From assembly GCA_003150755.1 (NCBI GenBank), contig QAMT01000002.1, positions 62,001-126,000 of the forward strand: a stretch of 64,000 nucleotides of DNA. Reading direction: 5' to 3'. Each line of letters opens with the position of its first letter. Positions within the stretch are counted from its first letter, which is position 1. The notes below the pieces were generated by a model. That model had not been told where the DNA came from and ran no database searches. It saw only the letters and a list, made by a program, of their open reading frames with translations. This document shows positions 32,792 through 42,115 of the stretch, piece after piece. The DNA comes from Phascolarctobacterium sp. Its GTDB lineage: Bacteria; Bacillota; Negativicutes; Acidaminococcales; Acidaminococcaceae. The translations under genes and the position numbers were made by a program.

Positions 32792-33178
32792 TTATTTATT
32801 ATCCTTTGTTGAATTATCGACTGCGGCAGTTTCCGCGGTTTCTTCATCTTCCTGCGGTTTGGGGTCCTCAGGCCTGAAATAAATTAACTTGAAAATTGCC
32901 AGAAAAAACGTGAGCCCTGCCAGACCAAGGCAGATTTTGCGCCAGAAGTGGTCACCTGTCTGAAAATAATTGTCAAGCCAGTCGCCGCCCCAGTAAGCCA
33001 GCAAAAAGTCAATAACCGTCATCATGCCCAGCGAAGACACGATAGCAAACGCATTCATCATGCGGATACGCTCAAGCTCCTGACGGCGCTGCCTTTCAAG
33101 GCGCGCTTTTATGCGCCTGGCAATTTCCTGGCGTTTTCTGTCGGCCAGCTTAACTTTTTCCAGGTTTTCGTTCAACAT
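32792..33178 (-). CDS. AtpZ/AtpI-family protein (first gene of the atp operon)
   Basis: The 128-residue protein starts with a basic, charged helix (ADRKRQEIARRIKARLERQRRQELERIRMMNAF), then has two membrane helices with a short loop (YWGGDWLDNYFQTGDHF), and ends in an acidic tail. This build fits the AtpZ family, which heads many Firmicutes atp operons and pairs with AtpI. Start 33178 is an ATG behind GGTGAG. Confidence 0.8.
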   Translation of the reverse strand: MLNENLEKVKLADRKRQEIARRIKARLERQRRQELERIRMMNAFAIVSSLGMMTVIDFLLAYWGGDWLDNYFQTGDHFWRKICLGLAGLTFFLAIFKLIYFRPEDPKPQEDEETAETAAVDNSTKDNK

Positions 33179-33270
33179 GGCGCTCACCAAATTTCACGTC
33201 ACAAAAAAATCATAAAATCTTCATACCTTCTATAATATTATTTTAAAATATTTCACAAATTCTGTCTACA

Positions 33271-34428
33271 TCAAATTGCAGTAAATTCGGGTAAATCTTC
33301 AACCTCAAAGCCAAATTCCTTTAAAATGCGGTTTACAATCCTTGCGCAGGCCTCGCCGTCGCCGTAAGGGTTAACGGCTTCTGCCATGGCGCGGTAATGC
33401 TCAGGGTTATCCAAAAGCAGGTTGGTTTCGCGCAGCACATCTTCATAGGCAGTGCCGATGAGTTTAACCGTGCCTGCGGTTACGGCTTCCGGGCGTTCTG
33501 TCGTGTCGCGCAGCACCAGCACGGGTTTGCCCAGCGCCGGGGCTTCTTCCTGAATGCCGCCGCTGTCGGTAAGCACGATATCAACGCGCGCCATCAGATT
33601 GGCAAACGGCTGGTAGTCCAGCGGTTCTATCAAATGAACCTGCGGCAGATGTCCAAGCTCTTCGTTAACAATCTGGCGCACTTTCGGGTTTTTATGCACC
33701 GGGAAGATAGCTTCCACATCGTCGTGCGTGCGCAGTACCTCGCACAGCGCTTTGTAAACATGGCGCATCGGTTCGCCAAGGTTTTCGCGGCGGTGCGTCG
33801 TCATCAAAATAAGGCGTTTGCCGCTTTCAAGCACCGCATGAAGGTTTTCGTCATCAAAACGGTAATCCGGTTTAACCGTGGTTTTAAGCGCATCTATAAC
33901 GGTATTGCCGGTAACGGTAATTTTTTCTGCCGGTACGTTTTCGCGCAGCAGGTTGGCTTTGCTTGTTGCCGTCGGCGCAAAATGGTAATCCGCCAATGCG
34001 CCTGTCAGTTTGCGGTTCATTTCCTCCGGGAAGGGAGAATATTTGTTGCCTGTGCGCAGCCCTGCTTCAACGTGACCTACCGGAATTTGCGCATAAAATG
34101 CTGCCAGCGCCCCGGCAAAAGTGGTTGTAGTGTCGCCATGCACCAGAACAAGGTCCGGTTTTGCTTCTTCCAGCACCTTCTGCAAGCCGCGCAGAGCTTT
34201 TTCCGTAACGTCGTACAGCGTCTGACCGGCGCTCATAATATTCAAATCGTAGTCGGGAGTAATGCCAAAAAGGTGCAGCACCTGGTCCAGCATCTCGCGG
34301 TGCTGTGCGGTTACAGCAACCACCGGTTCAATTTTGTCCGGATGTTTGCGCATCTCTAAAACCAGCGGGCACATTTTTATGGCTTCCGGGCGTGTGCCGA
34401 AAACCGTCATTACCTTCAGTTTCGCCAT
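33271..34428 (-). CDS. wecB: UDP-N-acetylglucosamine 2-epimerase (non-hydrolysing)
   Basis: The 385-residue enzyme interconverts UDP-GlcNAc and UDP-ManNAc for surface polysaccharide. Signature stretches are VFGTRPEAIKMCPLV at the start, VHGDTTTTFAGALAAF, HVEAGLRTGNKYSPFPEEMNR and LTDSGGIQEEAPALGKPVLVLRDTTERPEA. It follows the GlcNAc-1-phosphate transferase gene by eleven bases, a common pairing (mnaA-tagO / wecB-wecA). Confidence 0.95.
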   Translation of the reverse strand: MAKLKVMTVFGTRPEAIKMCPLVLEMRKHPDKIEPVVAVTAQHREMLDQVLHLFGITPDYDLNIMSAGQTLYDVTEKALRGLQKVLEEAKPDLVLVHGDTTTTFAGALAAFYAQIPVGHVEAGLRTGNKYSPFPEEMNRKLTGALADYHFAPTATSKANLLRENVPAEKITVTGNTVIDALKTTVKPDYRFDDENLHAVLESGKRLILMTTHRRENLGEPMRHVYKALCEVLRTHDDVEAIFPVHKNPKVRQIVNEELGHLPQVHLIEPLDYQPFANLMARVDIVLTDSGGIQEEAPALGKPVLVLRDTTERPEAVTAGTVKLIGTAYEDVLRETNLLLDNPEHYRAMAEAVNPYGDGEACARIVNRILKEFGFEVEDLPEFTAI

Positions 34429-34439
34429 TCATCCCACTC

Positions 34440-35450
34440 CTATCTGTCGTTTAAAATTCCTATCTTTTTAGCGCCTACGGCGACGCCGGATATAATACAT
34501 GCAATAATGCCGGCGGCAAGATAGCCGTCAACTTCTGTTAAAAGAATAGCTGCAATGCCCAGCACTGCGCTGATAACATACATTAAAAGCACAGCCTGCC
34601 TCTGGCTGAGGCCCATTGCCAGCAGGCGGTGATGCAGATGGCCTTTGTCCGGCTGGAAAATCGGGCGGCCGTTGGTGTAGCGGCGCACAATAGCAAAAGC
34701 CGTGTCCATAATCGGCAGGCCCAAAGCAATGGCAGGCACGATAAGGGCAATGGTAGCCGCGCTTTTTACAGCGCCGAAAATAGATATCGCCGCCATCATA
34801 TAACCAATGAACATACTGCCGGTATCTCCCATAAAAATGCTGGCAGGGTTAAAGTTATAACGGATAAAACCGATAATGCCGCCAGCAAGCGCCGCCGTAA
34901 TAACGGCAACCGGGTAAAAGCCCTGCTGCAAGGCAACCAGAATAACCGTAACGGAAGCAATGGCAGAAACGCCTGCCGCCAAGCCGTCCAGCCCGTCCAT
35001 CAGGTTTACTACGTTGGTAAAGCTTACAATCCAGAATACCGTCAGCGGCACGGACAGATACTCAAGATAAAAATAACCGCCCCACGGATTGTTCAGCCAT
35101 TCAATTTTAATATCAAACAGCACCAGTACAAAAGCCGCCGCAATCTGCCCAAGCAGCTTTACTTTGGCAGGCAGCTGGTATTTATCGTCCAGGATGCCTA
35201 CAATAACGATAAAGGTGCCGCCCAGAAGCAGCGCCATAATATCGCGCGTCATGTGCATAGTGGCAAGCACACCGATGACAAAGGCCAAATAAATAGCAAG
35301 GCCCCCCAATCGCGGCATAATGCCGTGATGGACCTTGCGTCCGTCCGGTTTGTCCAGAGCGCCGATGCGGAATGCCAGTTTCTTGACATAAGGAGTTAAA
35401 ATCCAGCTTGCTAAAAGAGCTATGATAAAAGCTAAAATATACACTTGCAA
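34440..35450 (-). CDS. Undecaprenyl-phosphate GlcNAc-1-phosphate transferase, WecA/TagO family (TTG start)
   Basis: The 336-residue membrane enzyme has about eleven hydrophobic segments and starts surface glycan assembly on the lipid carrier. Motifs of the MraY/WecA superfamily are present: DKPDGRKVHHGIMPRLGG, GILDDKYQLPAKVK (Asp pair), VNLMDGLDGLAAGVSA, NPASIFMGDTGSMFIG and the His motif DKGHLHHRLLAMG. The start is TTG at 35450, seven bases after GAGG; GTG at 35444 is an alternative. Confidence 0.93.
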   Translation of the reverse strand: MQVYILAFIIALLASWILTPYVKKLAFRIGALDKPDGRKVHHGIMPRLGGLAIYLAFVIGVLATMHMTRDIMALLLGGTFIVIVGILDDKYQLPAKVKLLGQIAAAFVLVLFDIKIEWLNNPWGGYFYLEYLSVPLTVFWIVSFTNVVNLMDGLDGLAAGVSAIASVTVILVALQQGFYPVAVITAALAGGIIGFIRYNFNPASIFMGDTGSMFIGYMMAAISIFGAVKSAATIALIVPAIALGLPIMDTAFAIVRRYTNGRPIFQPDKGHLHHRLLAMGLSQRQAVLLMYVISAVLGIAAILLTEVDGYLAAGIIACIISGVAVGAKKIGILNDR

Positions 35451-35631
35451 TGTCCCACCTCGAGGCTAAAAAGCCGGTATTCAAATTCAGTTTTTTAAAG
35501 TTACTTCAAAATACTTCAGATTATCGTAAATAGTATATCAAAAAAAACGCTGTTTGAAAAACTTTTTTGAAATTTTTTTGCAGAAATGTTACAAATGAAC
35601 AGATAAGGGCGTTAAGGCGCAAAAAAAATAA

Positions 35632-35659
35632 CGGCAATGCAAGCTGAGCTGCACTGCCG
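35632..35659 (-). terminator. Terminator after comEB
   Basis: CGGCAGTGCA and TGCATTGCCG form a ten-base stem with one G-T pair; the minus strand then reads TTATTTTTTTT. The rest of 35451-35631, before the wecA-like gene, shows no feature I can support beyond AT-rich sequence. Confidence 0.85.
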
Positions 35660-35667
35660 CTGTTTTT

Positions 35668-36123
35668 TTATTTATCGAGAACTACCAGTTCCATGCCGGA
35701 AGCTTTCAGCATATCTTCTGCCAGTTTATCCGGATAGGGATTGGCATAAACCACACGTTTGATACCGGCGTTGATTAGTATTTTGGTGCAGACAACGCAG
35801 GGCTGATGCGTGCAGTAAACCGTACCGCCCTTGACGGAAACACCGTGATAGGCAGCCTGTATTACCGCATTCTGCTCGGCATGGATGCCGCGGCACAGCT
35901 CGTGCATTTTGCCGGACGGGACTTTTAACTGCTCGCGCAGGCAGCCAGTAACCGCACAATGCTCCAAGCCGGAGGGCGTACCGTTGTAGCCGGTCGCCAC
36001 AATCTGCCTGTTTTTGACGATTACAGCACCGACGCTGCGGCGCAGGCAGGTGCTGCGCTTGCTGACAACGCGGGCAATTTCCATAAAATAATGGTCCCAG
36101 TCGGGCCTTGCTTCCGCTGTCAT
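35668..36123 (-). CDS. comEB: dCMP deaminase / ComEB-like cytidine deaminase
   Basis: The 151-residue zinc enzyme deaminates dCMP to dUMP, the precursor of dTTP. The zinc motifs are HAEQNAVIQAA (His and catalytic Glu) and PCVVCTKILINAG (two Cys), plus the SxTCLRRSVGAVIVK start. It overlaps the upp stop by four bases (ATGA), so the two pyrimidine salvage genes are coupled. Confidence 0.93.
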   Translation of the reverse strand: MTAEARPDWDHYFMEIARVVSKRSTCLRRSVGAVIVKNRQIVATGYNGTPSGLEHCAVTGCLREQLKVPSGKMHELCRGIHAEQNAVIQAAYHGVSVKGGTVYCTHQPCVVCTKILINAGIKRVVYANPYPDKLAEDMLKASGMELVVLDK

Positions 36124-36740
36124 TTTGTTCCGAAAATACGGTCGCCGGCATCGCCCAGGCCCGGCACAATATAGCCGTGCTCATTGAGCTTTTCATCCAG
36201 CGAAGCCGTGTAAATCTTAACGTCAGGATGCGCTTTGTTCAGCACCTCAACGCCTTCCGGCGCTGCTACAAGGCACATAAAGCGGATATTATTAAGGCCG
36301 CGCGCTTTAAGCATGGTAATAGCTGCCGCAGCGCTGCCGCCGGTTGCCAGCATCGGGTCAACCACAATAGTAATCGGGTCTTTGTCATGCGGGATTTTGC
36401 AGTAATACTCATGCGGCTCCAGCGTTTTTTCATCGCGGTACAGGCCGATATGCCCGACATGCGCATTAGGAATCATGCGCAGAACGCCGCTTAAAAGGCC
36501 CAAACCAGCGCGCAGGATAGGCACAACAACAATATTGCTGTGCAGGCGGTAGCCTGTGGTTTCGCAAATCGGCGTCGTTACCGGAACTTCATCCAGCTCC
36601 AGGTCGCGGGTTACTTCATAAGTCATCAGCATGGCAATTTCGTCCAGCCATTCGCGGAAATCGCGCGAAGTCGTCTGCACATCGCGCATTTTGGAAAGCT
36701 TGTGTTTAATCAAAGGATGTTCTACAACTGTTATCTGCAT
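36120..36740 (-). CDS. upp: Uracil phosphoribosyltransferase
   Basis: The 206-residue salvage enzyme makes UMP from uracil and PRPP. Seen are HPLIKHKLSKMRD at the start, the PRPP loop VDPMLATGGSAAAAI and the uracil-binding C-terminus IVPGLGDAGDRIFGTK. I chose the ATG at 36740, which has GGAGGAGGA upstream; the reading frame extends to 36809 but would overlap glyA. Confidence 0.96.
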   Translation of the reverse strand: MQITVVEHPLIKHKLSKMRDVQTTSRDFREWLDEIAMLMTYEVTRDLELDEVPVTTPICETTGYRLHSNIVVVPILRAGLGLLSGVLRMIPNAHVGHIGLYRDEKTLEPHEYYCKIPHDKDPITIVVDPMLATGGSAAAAITMLKARGLNNIRFMCLVAAPEGVEVLNKAHPDVKIYTASLDEKLNEHGYIVPGLGDAGDRIFGTK

Positions 36741-36775
36741 ACGAATCTCCTCCTCCGTAAGTTCAGGAAAATCTA

Positions 36776-38023
36776 TTACAGCCCGGGATACATGGGGTAT
36801 TTGGCGCACAGTGCCGCAACGCGCTGCGCAGCCTCTGCCTGTTTTTGTGCATCCTCAGGATTGTTCAGCACAAGGCCGATAATGGCGGCAACTTCTTTCA
36901 TATCGTCCTCTTTAAAGCCGCGGGTGGTTACGGCAGCAGTGCCAAGACGGATGCCGCTGGTAACAAACGGGCTTTCAGGGTCAAACGGGATGGTATTTTT
37001 ATTGCAGGTTACGCCAACTTCGTCCAGCAGATGTTCTGCCGTTTTGCCTGTCATTTTCTGACCGCGCACGTCAACCAGCACCAAATGGTTGTCGGTGCCG
37101 CCGGATACCAGGCGGAAGCCTGCTTCAGTCAGGCCTTCTGCCAGTGCTTTGCAGTTGGCAATAATCTGTTTGGCATATTCTTTAAACTCCGGTTTCAGCG
37201 CTTCGCCAAGTGCAACCGCCTTTGCGGCGATAACGTGCATCAGCGGGCCGCCCTGCACACCGGGGAAGATAGCCTTGTCGATTTGTTTGGCGTATTTTTC
37301 CTTGCACAAAATAAGGCCGCCGCGGGGCCCGCGCAAAGTTTTGTGAGTAGTAGTGGTTACAACATCGGCATAAGGTACCGGGCTGGGATGCAGTCCTGCT
37401 GCAACAAGCCCTGCGATATGCGCCATATCTACCATAAAAATAGCGCCGACGCTGTGGGCAATTTCTGCCATGCGCTCAAAATCAATTACACGCGGATAAG
37501 CGCTGGCACCGGCAACAATCAGTTTCGGCTGCGCTTCTTTGGCAATGCGTTCAAACTCATCATAATCAATGCGTTCCGTTTCGTGCGTAACGCCGTAAGG
37601 GACTACTTTATAATATTTGCCGGAAATATTTACCGGTGAACCGTGCGAAAGGTGGCCGCCCTGCGACAGGTTCATGCCCATAATGGTATCGCCCGGCTGC
37701 AAAAATGCAAAATAAACAGCTGTGTTGGCGTTAGCGCCGGAATGTGCCTGCACATTGGCGTGTTCTGCGCCGAACAGTTTTTTGGCACGCTCGATGGCAA
37801 GAGTTTCAATCTTGTCAACGTATTCGCAGCCGCCGTAATAACGGTGTCCCGGATAACCTTCCGCATATTTGTTGGTCAGCACGCTGCCCATGGCTTCCAT
37901 TACCGCAGGGCTGACAAAGTTTTCAGAAGCAATCAGCTCAATTTTATTGCGCTGGCGTCCGAGTTCTTCGCTCATAGCCGCAGCAACTTCAGGGTCGCAT
38001 ACTGCAAGTTTTTCTAAATTCAT
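36776..38023 (-). CDS. glyA: Serine hydroxymethyltransferase
   Basis: The 415-residue PLP enzyme converts serine and tetrahydrofolate to glycine and 5,10-methylene-THF, the main one-carbon source. Seen are NKYAEGYPGHRYYGGCEYVD, AHIAGLVAAGLHPSP and the PLP lysine in VTTTTHKTLRGPRGG. GGAGGG lies at ribosome-binding distance. Position before upp is the usual Firmicutes order. Confidence 0.97.
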   Translation of the reverse strand: MNLEKLAVCDPEVAAAMSEELGRQRNKIELIASENFVSPAVMEAMGSVLTNKYAEGYPGHRYYGGCEYVDKIETLAIERAKKLFGAEHANVQAHSGANANTAVYFAFLQPGDTIMGMNLSQGGHLSHGSPVNISGKYYKVVPYGVTHETERIDYDEFERIAKEAQPKLIVAGASAYPRVIDFERMAEIAHSVGAIFMVDMAHIAGLVAAGLHPSPVPYADVVTTTTHKTLRGPRGGLILCKEKYAKQIDKAIFPGVQGGPLMHVIAAKAVALGEALKPEFKEYAKQIIANCKALAEGLTEAGFRLVSGGTDNHLVLVDVRGQKMTGKTAEHLLDEVGVTCNKNTIPFDPESPFVTSGIRLGTAAVTTRGFKEDDMKEVAAIIGLVLNNPEDAQKQAEAAQRVAALCAKYPMYPGL

Positions 38024-38054
38024 TGTAGTCCCTCCATGTATTTTAATATAAAGC

Positions 38055-38606
38055 TTAGCGTTTTTCGGGGTAGTGCGCGCGCTCGCCGCCGATAAGGGGC
38101 GGGCGGGTACGTGCCGCCGTTACAATGGCCGCGCCGATGGTTTTCTGCGCCAGGCGCACCGGCACAGCTACCCTTTTTAAGTGCATACCGATTAAGGTCT
38201 GCCCGATGTCGATGCCGGCATCTGCTTTAATGCTTTCTACCACAACAGGGTCGGTAAAATTATCATAAGCCGCCGTTGCCATCGAGCCGCCTGCGTGCGG
38301 CATCGGCCTTACGGTAACTTCCTCCCAGCCGAATTTTTCCATTGCTTCGCGCTCCGTTACCAAAGCGCGGTTCAAATGCTCGCAGCACTGAAAAGCAAGG
38401 TACAACCCATGCTCTCTGGCTGCTTTATAAATGCTGCCAAATACTGCAGCCGCTGCTTCTTCCGAGCCGCAGGTGCCTATTTTGCCGCCTACGATTTCGC
38501 TTGTGCTGCATCCTACAACCAGCACTCTGCCGGGGCGGATGCCGCTGACTTCTATCAGTTCTTCTGCGGCGCGCGCTGCCTCGGCAGCAAGTTCTTCCTT
38601 ATTCAT
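38055..38606 (-). CDS. TIGR01440/DUF436 family protein (YwlG-like)
   Basis: The 183-residue protein has RVLVVGCSTSEIVGGKIG near the start and LAFQCCEHLNRALV in the middle, both typical of the YwlG family. It lies between rpiB and glyA, as in Bacillus. The function is not known to me. The ribosome-binding site GGAGGCGG lies in the rpiB 3' end. Confidence 0.9.
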   Translation of the reverse strand: MNKEELAAEAARAAEELIEVSGIRPGRVLVVGCSTSEIVGGKIGTCGSEEAAAAVFGSIYKAAREHGLYLAFQCCEHLNRALVTEREAMEKFGWEEVTVRPMPHAGGSMATAAYDNFTDPVVVESIKADAGIDIGQTLIGMHLKRVAVPVRLAQKTIGAAIVTAARTRPPLIGGERAHYPEKR

Positions 38607-38608
38607 AC

Positions 38609-39049
38609 TTATTCCGCCTCCAGCGCCATAATCTTATCGACGCGGCGTGCATGGCGTCCGCCGGCAAACTCCGTTGCCAGCCATACGTCAACAATCATTT
38701 CGGCAAGGCCAACGCCGGTTACGCGCTCGCCCAAGGCCAGAATATTGGCGTTATTATGCTCGCGGCTCATTTTGGCGCTGTACACATCGCCGCAAACGGC
38801 TGCGCGCACGCCTTTGATTTTATTGGCCGCGATGGATATGCCAAGTCCTGTGCCGCATACAAGTATGCCAAGGTCTGCTTCGCCGCCGGTAACGGCATGG
38901 CCTACCTTAGCCGCATAATCCGGATAATCGCAGGATTCTTCGGTATAAGTGCCTTTATCAAGCACTTCATAACCTTTCTGGGTAAGATAATCTTTTAAAT
39001 GGTTTTTAAGATGGATACCGCCGTGATCGCTGCCCATTGCGATTTTCAT
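38609..39049 (-). CDS. rpiB: Ribose-5-phosphate isomerase B
   Basis: The 146-residue sugar isomerase interconverts ribose 5-phosphate and ribulose 5-phosphate. MKIAMGSDHGGIHLKNHLKDYL at the start, the catalytic-cysteine loop LVCGTGLGISIAANK and the phosphate-binding tail are all present. ATG 39049 with GAGGGTG upstream is the best start; the frame reaches a GTG at 39058. Confidence 0.95.
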   Translation of the reverse strand: MKIAMGSDHGGIHLKNHLKDYLTQKGYEVLDKGTYTEESCDYPDYAAKVGHAVTGGEADLGILVCGTGLGISIAANKIKGVRAAVCGDVYSAKMSREHNNANILALGERVTGVGLAEMIVDVWLATEFAGGRHARRVDKIMALEAE

Positions 39050-39083
39050 TACAGTCACCCTCAGTCCTATATTTTGTATAAGT

Positions 39084-40175
39084 TCATTTTAACACAAAAC
39101 TTTTAAGTTGCGTACTGTTTTTTAACAGCGCGTCAATCTCATCAGCAGTTAAAACCTGGCGGCCTGCCGCTTTACGCATACGGTTCATTACCGCAAGGCC
39201 GATGCCGTCTTCCGTCACGCCTTCGGAAAGAATCAGTTCCACGCCCAGCTTGTCGCAGCGGCGTAAAAGGCGGTACAGTTTAACGGCAAGTTCTGTTTTT
39301 TCTGTACCCCAGTTTAAAATATGCAAATTTTCCGCGCGCTTCATGGCTTCTGCCACTTCGCCGCCGCAGATAACAGCAACCGGCGCAAATTTAGCGGCAG
39401 CAACTGCCAGAAGCGGCAGTTTTTGCAGCGCTTCGCCTTCCACCACATACATTTTGGCCTTCGGCGCGTAATGGCGGTACTTCATACCCGGCGCTTTTGG
39501 TTTTAAGGTTTCTGCACCGGCAAGCGCGGGGTCAAGTTCAACCGGCCCAAGCACTTCTTCAAGCTGCTCGCGCGTAATTCCGCCCGGGCGGAGAATTACC
39601 GGCACCGGCCCTGTCGTATCGACGATGGTGGATTCTACGCCGACGCTGCACGCGCCGCCATCCACAATACCGGCAATGCGTCCCTGCATATCTGCCAGCA
39701 CTGTTTCGGCATCCGTCGGGCTTGGTTTGCCGGATAAATTGGCCGAAGGGGCTGCCACCGGCGTACCGGCAAGGCGGATAAGCTCTGCCGCTACCGGGTG
39801 CGACGGCATACGCACCGCCACGGTATCAAGCCCGGCGCTTACTTCGTCCGGCACAATGCTGCTTTTGGCAACAATTACCGTCAGCGGCCCGGGCCAGAAT
39901 TTATCAATTAAAATTTCTGCCTGTTTGGTAAGGCCTGTTGTAAGTTTTAAAATATCTTTTTTATCTGCAATATGCAAAATCAGCGGGTTATCGTTTGGGC
40001 GGCCCTTGGCTTCAAAAATTTTGCGCACCGCCGTGCCGTTAAGCCCGTCAGCGCCAAGCCCATAAACCGTTTCTGTCGGAAAGGCAACCGCCTCGCCCGC
40101 TTTTATCAGCGCCGCCGCTTCGCGCAGCATCACGCCGTCTGTATCATTTTGCAAGTTCCAATAACGTGTCTGCAT
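39084..40175 (-). CDS. Threonylcarbamoyl-AMP synthase, Sua5/YwlC (long form)
   Basis: The 363-residue enzyme starts the t6A modification at position 37 of ANN-reading tRNAs. The N-terminal YrdC domain (about 10-195) has AFPTETVYGLGADGLN, KGRPNDNPLILHI and SANLSGKPSPTDAE. A C-terminal Sua5 domain (about 225-355) follows, so it is the two-domain Sua5 type. The start at 40175 has AAGGAACAA upstream and overlaps the prmC end by 32 bases. Confidence 0.93.
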   Translation of the reverse strand: MQTRYWNLQNDTDGVMLREAAALIKAGEAVAFPTETVYGLGADGLNGTAVRKIFEAKGRPNDNPLILHIADKKDILKLTTGLTKQAEILIDKFWPGPLTVIVAKSSIVPDEVSAGLDTVAVRMPSHPVAAELIRLAGTPVAAPSANLSGKPSPTDAETVLADMQGRIAGIVDGGACSVGVESTIVDTTGPVPVILRPGGITREQLEEVLGPVELDPALAGAETLKPKAPGMKYRHYAPKAKMYVVEGEALQKLPLLAVAAAKFAPVAVICGGEVAEAMKRAENLHILNWGTEKTELAVKLYRLLRRCDKLGVELILSEGVTEDGIGLAVMNRMRKAAGRQVLTADEIDALLKNSTQLKSFVLK

Positions 40176-41046
40176 AAGTTGTTCCTTCTTTCGCTGCAAA
40201 AACCATGCGCTCTATGCCTGCATAATCGCGGCGCACCGCAACTATGCCAAAGCCTGCCTGCCTGCACAAAGCCGCCACGGCTTCGCCCTGATGGATGCCG
40301 ATTTCAAACGCCAGAAAGCCGTTGTCTTTTAAACGCAAAGGCGCACCGGCAATAATGCGGCGGTAAAAATTAAGCCCGTCGGCGCCGCCGTCCAGCGCAA
40401 GGCGCGGTTCTTTTTTTACATCCGCCGCCAGCGTGGCAATATCGGCACTGGGAATATACGGCGGGTTGGAGATGATAACGTCAAACTTTGCGCCCTCCGG
40501 CAAAGCCGCGTACAAATCGCTGCGCACAAACTTCAAACGTGCTGCAACGCCGATTTGCTGCGCGTTTTCCTGCGCAACCTTCAGCGCGCCGGGCGATACA
40601 TCTACCGCCGTACCGTGTGCCTCTGGCAGCATATCCAAAAGCGATACGATTATCGCGCCGCTGCCTGTGCCGATGTCCAAAATCTGCGGCTTTTCAATAA
40701 AGCCCGCCAATTTTGCCGCACACTCCACCAAAAGCTCTGTTTCCGGACGCGGCACCAAAACATCAGGCGTTACTTTAAAATCATATTTCATAAACGCACG
40801 GCTGCCCAGAATATACGCCAGCGGCTCCTGCGCCGCACGCCGCGCCACATAGCCGCGGTACTGCGCAAGCTCGTGTTCTTCCAGCGGCTGGTCAAAATGT
40901 ACATATAAAATTATGCGCTGGCACTTTAAAACGGAACAAAGCAGTATTTCCGCATCCAGGCGGGGATTTTCCAACCCTTTATCTGCGAAATACTGCTTCG
41001 TCCAATCCAGCACCCTGGCAATAGTCCATATAGGTTTTGCTGTCAT
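40144..41046 (-). CDS. prmC: Peptide chain release factor N5-glutamine methyltransferase
   Basis: The 300-residue SAM-dependent enzyme methylates the GGQ glutamine of RF1 and RF2. Seen are the N-terminal helical domain, VPRPETELLVE, LDIGTGSGAIIVSLL (SAM motif) and the catalytic ISNPPYIPSAD. It comes directly after its substrate's gene prfA (one-base gap). Confidence 0.95.
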   Translation of the reverse strand: MTAKPIWTIARVLDWTKQYFADKGLENPRLDAEILLCSVLKCQRIILYVHFDQPLEEHELAQYRGYVARRAAQEPLAYILGSRAFMKYDFKVTPDVLVPRPETELLVECAAKLAGFIEKPQILDIGTGSGAIIVSLLDMLPEAHGTAVDVSPGALKVAQENAQQIGVAARLKFVRSDLYAALPEGAKFDVIISNPPYIPSADIATLAADVKKEPRLALDGGADGLNFYRRIIAGAPLRLKDNGFLAFEIGIHQGEAVAALCRQAGFGIVAVRRDYAGIERMVFAAKEGTTYADTLLELAK

Positions 41047-41047
41047 A

Positions 41048-42115
41048 TTATTTCACCTGTTGCAGCTGCTCACTTTGCTTGGCAGTAATCAGCGCATCCA
41101 AAATTTCATCAAGGTCGCCGTTAAGCACCGCATCCAGTTTATGCAGCGTAAGCCCAATGCGGTGGTCTGTTACGCGCCCCTGCGGATAGTTATAGGTACG
41201 GATGCGCTCGCTGCGGTCGCCCGTACCGACCTGGCTTTTGCGGTCCTGCGCCGTCGCCGCACGCTGCTTTTCCTGTTCCATTTCCAAAACGCGGCTGCGC
41301 AGTACGCGCATACATTTTTCACGGTTTTTCAGCTGCGATTTTTCATCCTGGCACTGCGCCACAATACCCGTGGGGATATGCGTAATACGCACTGCCGATT
41401 CTGTTTTATTAACGTACTGGCCGCCTGCGCCGCCTGCACGGTAAGTATCAATCCTCAAATCAGCAGGGTTGATTTCAATATCAACTTCTTCCGCCTCCGG
41501 CAGTACCGCCACCGTTACGGTGGAAGTATGCACGCGCCCCTGCGATTCGGTTTCCGGCACGCGCTGTACGCGGTGTACGCCGCTTTCAAACTTCATGCGC
41601 CCGTAAACGCCCGCTCCGCTTAACTGAAAGACAATTTCCTTAAAGCCGCCCAGCTCCGTCGGGCTGGCATCCATAATCTCAAGGCTCCAGTGGCGCGATT
41701 CAGCATAATGCTGATACATGCGAAACAAAACACCGGCAAACAAAGCGGCTTCTTCGCCGCCCGCACCGCCGCGTATTTCCACAATCGCGTTTTTATCGTC
41801 GTTAGGGTCAGAAGGCAGCAGCAATATTTTCAGCTTCTCTTCATATTCCTCAAGCTGCGGTTTAAGCTCCTTCAGCTCATCCTGCGCCATTGCCGCCAGT
41901 TCCTTATCGCTGCCGTCAGCGATGATTTCTTCGGCCTCTTTACGCGCTTTATCAAGTTCCTTATATTCGCGGTAAGCCGTCACAACATCCGTCAGCTTGG
42001 CATGGGCACGCGCGTACTTCTGCCACTCGGTTTGGTTGGCAATAACGTCTGGGTCGCTGATTTTCGCTTCCAGGTCAAGATATTTATCTTCAAGTGCTTG
42101 CAGTTTATCCAGCAT
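41048..42115 (-). CDS. prfA: Peptide chain release factor 1
   Basis: The 355-residue factor reads UAA and UAG stop codons. The GGQ loop is RAGGAGGQYVNKTESAVRITH, and the stop-codon recognition stretch in domain 2 (RVPETESQGRVHTSTVTV) includes a PET motif typical of RF1. Start 42115 has AGGAGAA upstream and overlaps the DUF1385 end by 11 bases. Confidence 0.97.
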   Translation of the reverse strand: MLDKLQALEDKYLDLEAKISDPDVIANQTEWQKYARAHAKLTDVVTAYREYKELDKARKEAEEIIADGSDKELAAMAQDELKELKPQLEEYEEKLKILLLPSDPNDDKNAIVEIRGGAGGEEAALFAGVLFRMYQHYAESRHWSLEIMDASPTELGGFKEIVFQLSGAGVYGRMKFESGVHRVQRVPETESQGRVHTSTVTVAVLPEAEEVDIEINPADLRIDTYRAGGAGGQYVNKTESAVRITHIPTGIVAQCQDEKSQLKNREKCMRVLRSRVLEMEQEKQRAATAQDRKSQVGTGDRSERIRTYNYPQGRVTDHRIGLTLHKLDAVLNGDLDEILDALITAKQSEQLQQVK